Below, in pieces: positions 63,193 through 64,000 of a stretch of DNA of 64,000 nucleotides. The position numbers and the translations under genes were made by a program. Positions within the stretch are counted from its first letter, which is position 1. Each line of letters starts with the position of its first letter. The DNA is taken from assembly GCF_001457455.1 (NCBI RefSeq), contig NZ_LN831026.1, forward strand, positions 124,001 through 188,000, given 5' to 3'. Origin of the DNA: Corynebacterium diphtheriae (GTDB taxonomy: Bacteria; Actinomycetota; Actinomycetes; Mycobacteriales; Mycobacteriaceae). The notes beneath the pieces were generated by a model. That model was not told the DNA's origin. It searched no databases and saw only the letters and a program-made list of their open reading frames with translations.

Positions 63193-63382
63193 CGGGGTTT
63201 AGCCTATACGGTTTGCGCAGCATCATTGCTTTACGACGCTCCCTCTGCACTATTCACCCCCGAATTATATGCAGTGTTCAAAATTGACTGTAGTATAGAA
63301 ATTCGTAATTTCATGGTCTTGAACGAGGGACGCACACGCTGGTTAACGCGGCGTTGTGGCGTTCCGGGAAGGGCGTAGCCCC
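63193..63382 (+). promoter_or_regulatory. Upstream region of lysC
   Basis: AT-rich patch with TTGACT at about 63286-63291 and a short palindrome GAAATTCGTAATTTC at 63300-63314, which could be an operator or -10/+1 region. No riboswitch-like structure was recognised. Confidence 0.35.
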
Positions 63383-64000
63383 GTGGCACTTGTAGTACAG
63401 AAATATGGAGGTTCTTCGCTAGAAAGCGCGGAACGGATCCGACGTGTCGCTGAACGGATCGTGGCCACTAAGAAGCAGAGGCACGACGTAGTCGTCGTGT
63501 GTTCTGCCATGGGGGATACCACCGATGAGCTGCTCGACCTTGCAGCACAGGTGAATCCAGTTCCGCCAGCACGCGAGATGGATATGTTGTTGACGGCTGG
63601 CGAGCGTATCTCGAATGCGTTGGTGGCCATGGCCATTGAGTCCTTCGGGGCGAAAGCGCAGTCGTTTACAGGTTCACAAGCTGGTGTGATCACCACGGAG
63701 CGCCACGGAAACGCGCGCATCGTGGACGTCACCCCAGGGCGTGTACGTGAAGCCTTGGACGAGGGCAAGATCTGTCTTGTCGCCGGATTCCAAGGTGTGA
63801 ACCGCGAATCAAAGGACGTGACCACGCTGGGTCGTGGCGGTTCCGATACCACCGCAGTGGCGTTGGCAGCAGCGCTTAACGCTGATGTGTGCGAGATCTA
63901 CTCGGACGTAGATGGCGTGTACACAGCGGACCCCCGCATTGTTCCTAACGCACAGAAACTGGAAAAGCTGTGTTTCGAGGAAATGCTGGAGCTTGCCGCA
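63383..64000 (+). CDS. lysC: Aspartate kinase LysC (3' truncated)
   Basis: First enzyme of the aspartate family, feeding lysine, methionine and threonine synthesis. The 206 visible residues start at GTG 63383 with [20 protein letters not shown], almost the C. glutamicum LysC text as I remember it. Kinase motifs [36 protein letters not shown] and [13 protein letters not shown] are all present. The frame is open to the last base. The regulatory ACT part and internal beta-subunit start lie outside the window. Confidence 0.95.
   Translation, partial: MALVVQKYGGSSLESAERIRRVAERIVATKKQRHDVVVVCSAMGDTTDELLDLAAQVNPVPPAREMDMLLTAGERISNALVAMAIESFGAKAQSFTGSQAGVITTERHGNARIVDVTPGRVREALDEGKICLVAGFQGVNRESKDVTTLGRGGSDTTAVALAAALNADVCEIYSDVDGVYTADPRIVPNAQKLEKLCFEEMLELAA

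Overview
The window is chromosomal DNA of a Corynebacterium, almost certainly C. diphtheriae or a very close relative. The reasons are a SpaD-type pilus locus with two class C sortases, the iutCDE metal-uptake genes, MmpL and galactan-export genes of a mycolic-acid/arabinogalactan envelope, and a gene order (Wzm/Wzt, pat, dnaX-recR, murT-gatD, leuA, lysC) shared with C. glutamicum and partly with Mycobacterium. Both ends cut genes: a metal permease at the left, aspartate kinase lysC at the right.

Layout. 0-2.7 kb: Zn/Mn ABC uptake (iutC, iutD, iutE). 2.7-6.7 kb: galactan exporter Wzm/Wzt, an aminotransferase-like protein and a quinone oxidoreductase. 6.7-10.9 kb: tRNA genes (Ser-TGA, Ser-GCT, two Arg-ACG), pat, a dicarboxylate carrier, and two families of small repeats. 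11-15.3 kb: polysaccharide deacetylase, then pdxR and pdxST with visible PdxR boxes. 15.3-29.4 kb: an AT-richer accessory island between two strong terminators. It holds a large LANTG surface protein, srtB, spaD, srtC, spaE, spaF, IS3 debris and a decayed two-gene locus. The first gene of that locus reads as a ribosome-inactivating (Shiga/ricin-type) A chain broken at its catalytic motif. The second is a broken secreted protein overlapping it like a B subunit. 29.4-37.7 kb: tyrA, tadA and partner, tRNA-Ser-CGA, a truncated toxin-antitoxin module between two 92-bp repeats, an MmpL transporter, and tgt-gluQ for queuosine tRNA modification. 37.7-41.4 kb: gluconate/idonate catabolism. 41.6-52.9 kb: tRNA-Ser-GGA, SRP RNA, aspartate aminotransferase, dnaX-ybaB-recR, gatD-murT (lipid II amidation), a DnaQ-like protein, a nitroreductase and leuA with a leucine-rich leader peptide. 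53-61.3 kb: deoxynucleoside catabolism (SorC-type regulator, deoD, MFS carrier, deoC, phosphomutase), interrupted by an HNH gene and a dead ISL3-family IS with an 8-bp target duplication. 61.3-64 kb: a mannosyltransferase-like membrane protein, a DMT-type carrier and lysC.

How genes work together. SpaD is the shaft, SpaE the small minor or base pilin and SpaF the large tip-type pilin, joined by SrtB/SrtC. DeoD, the mutase and DeoC form a route from deoxynucleosides to acetaldehyde and glyceraldehyde-3-phosphate. Tgt and GluQ act in turn on G34 tRNAs. MurT-GatD amidates lipid II.

The most notable observation is the decayed AB-toxin-like locus at 28.28-29.34 kb. Next are the six-C tract that puts the 1089-residue surface protein out of frame with its signal peptide, and several enzymes that have lost catalytic or metal-binding residues (PdxR, the class V aminotransferase-like protein, the DnaQ-like protein, Tgt). 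All calls come from reading the sequence; no database search was run.
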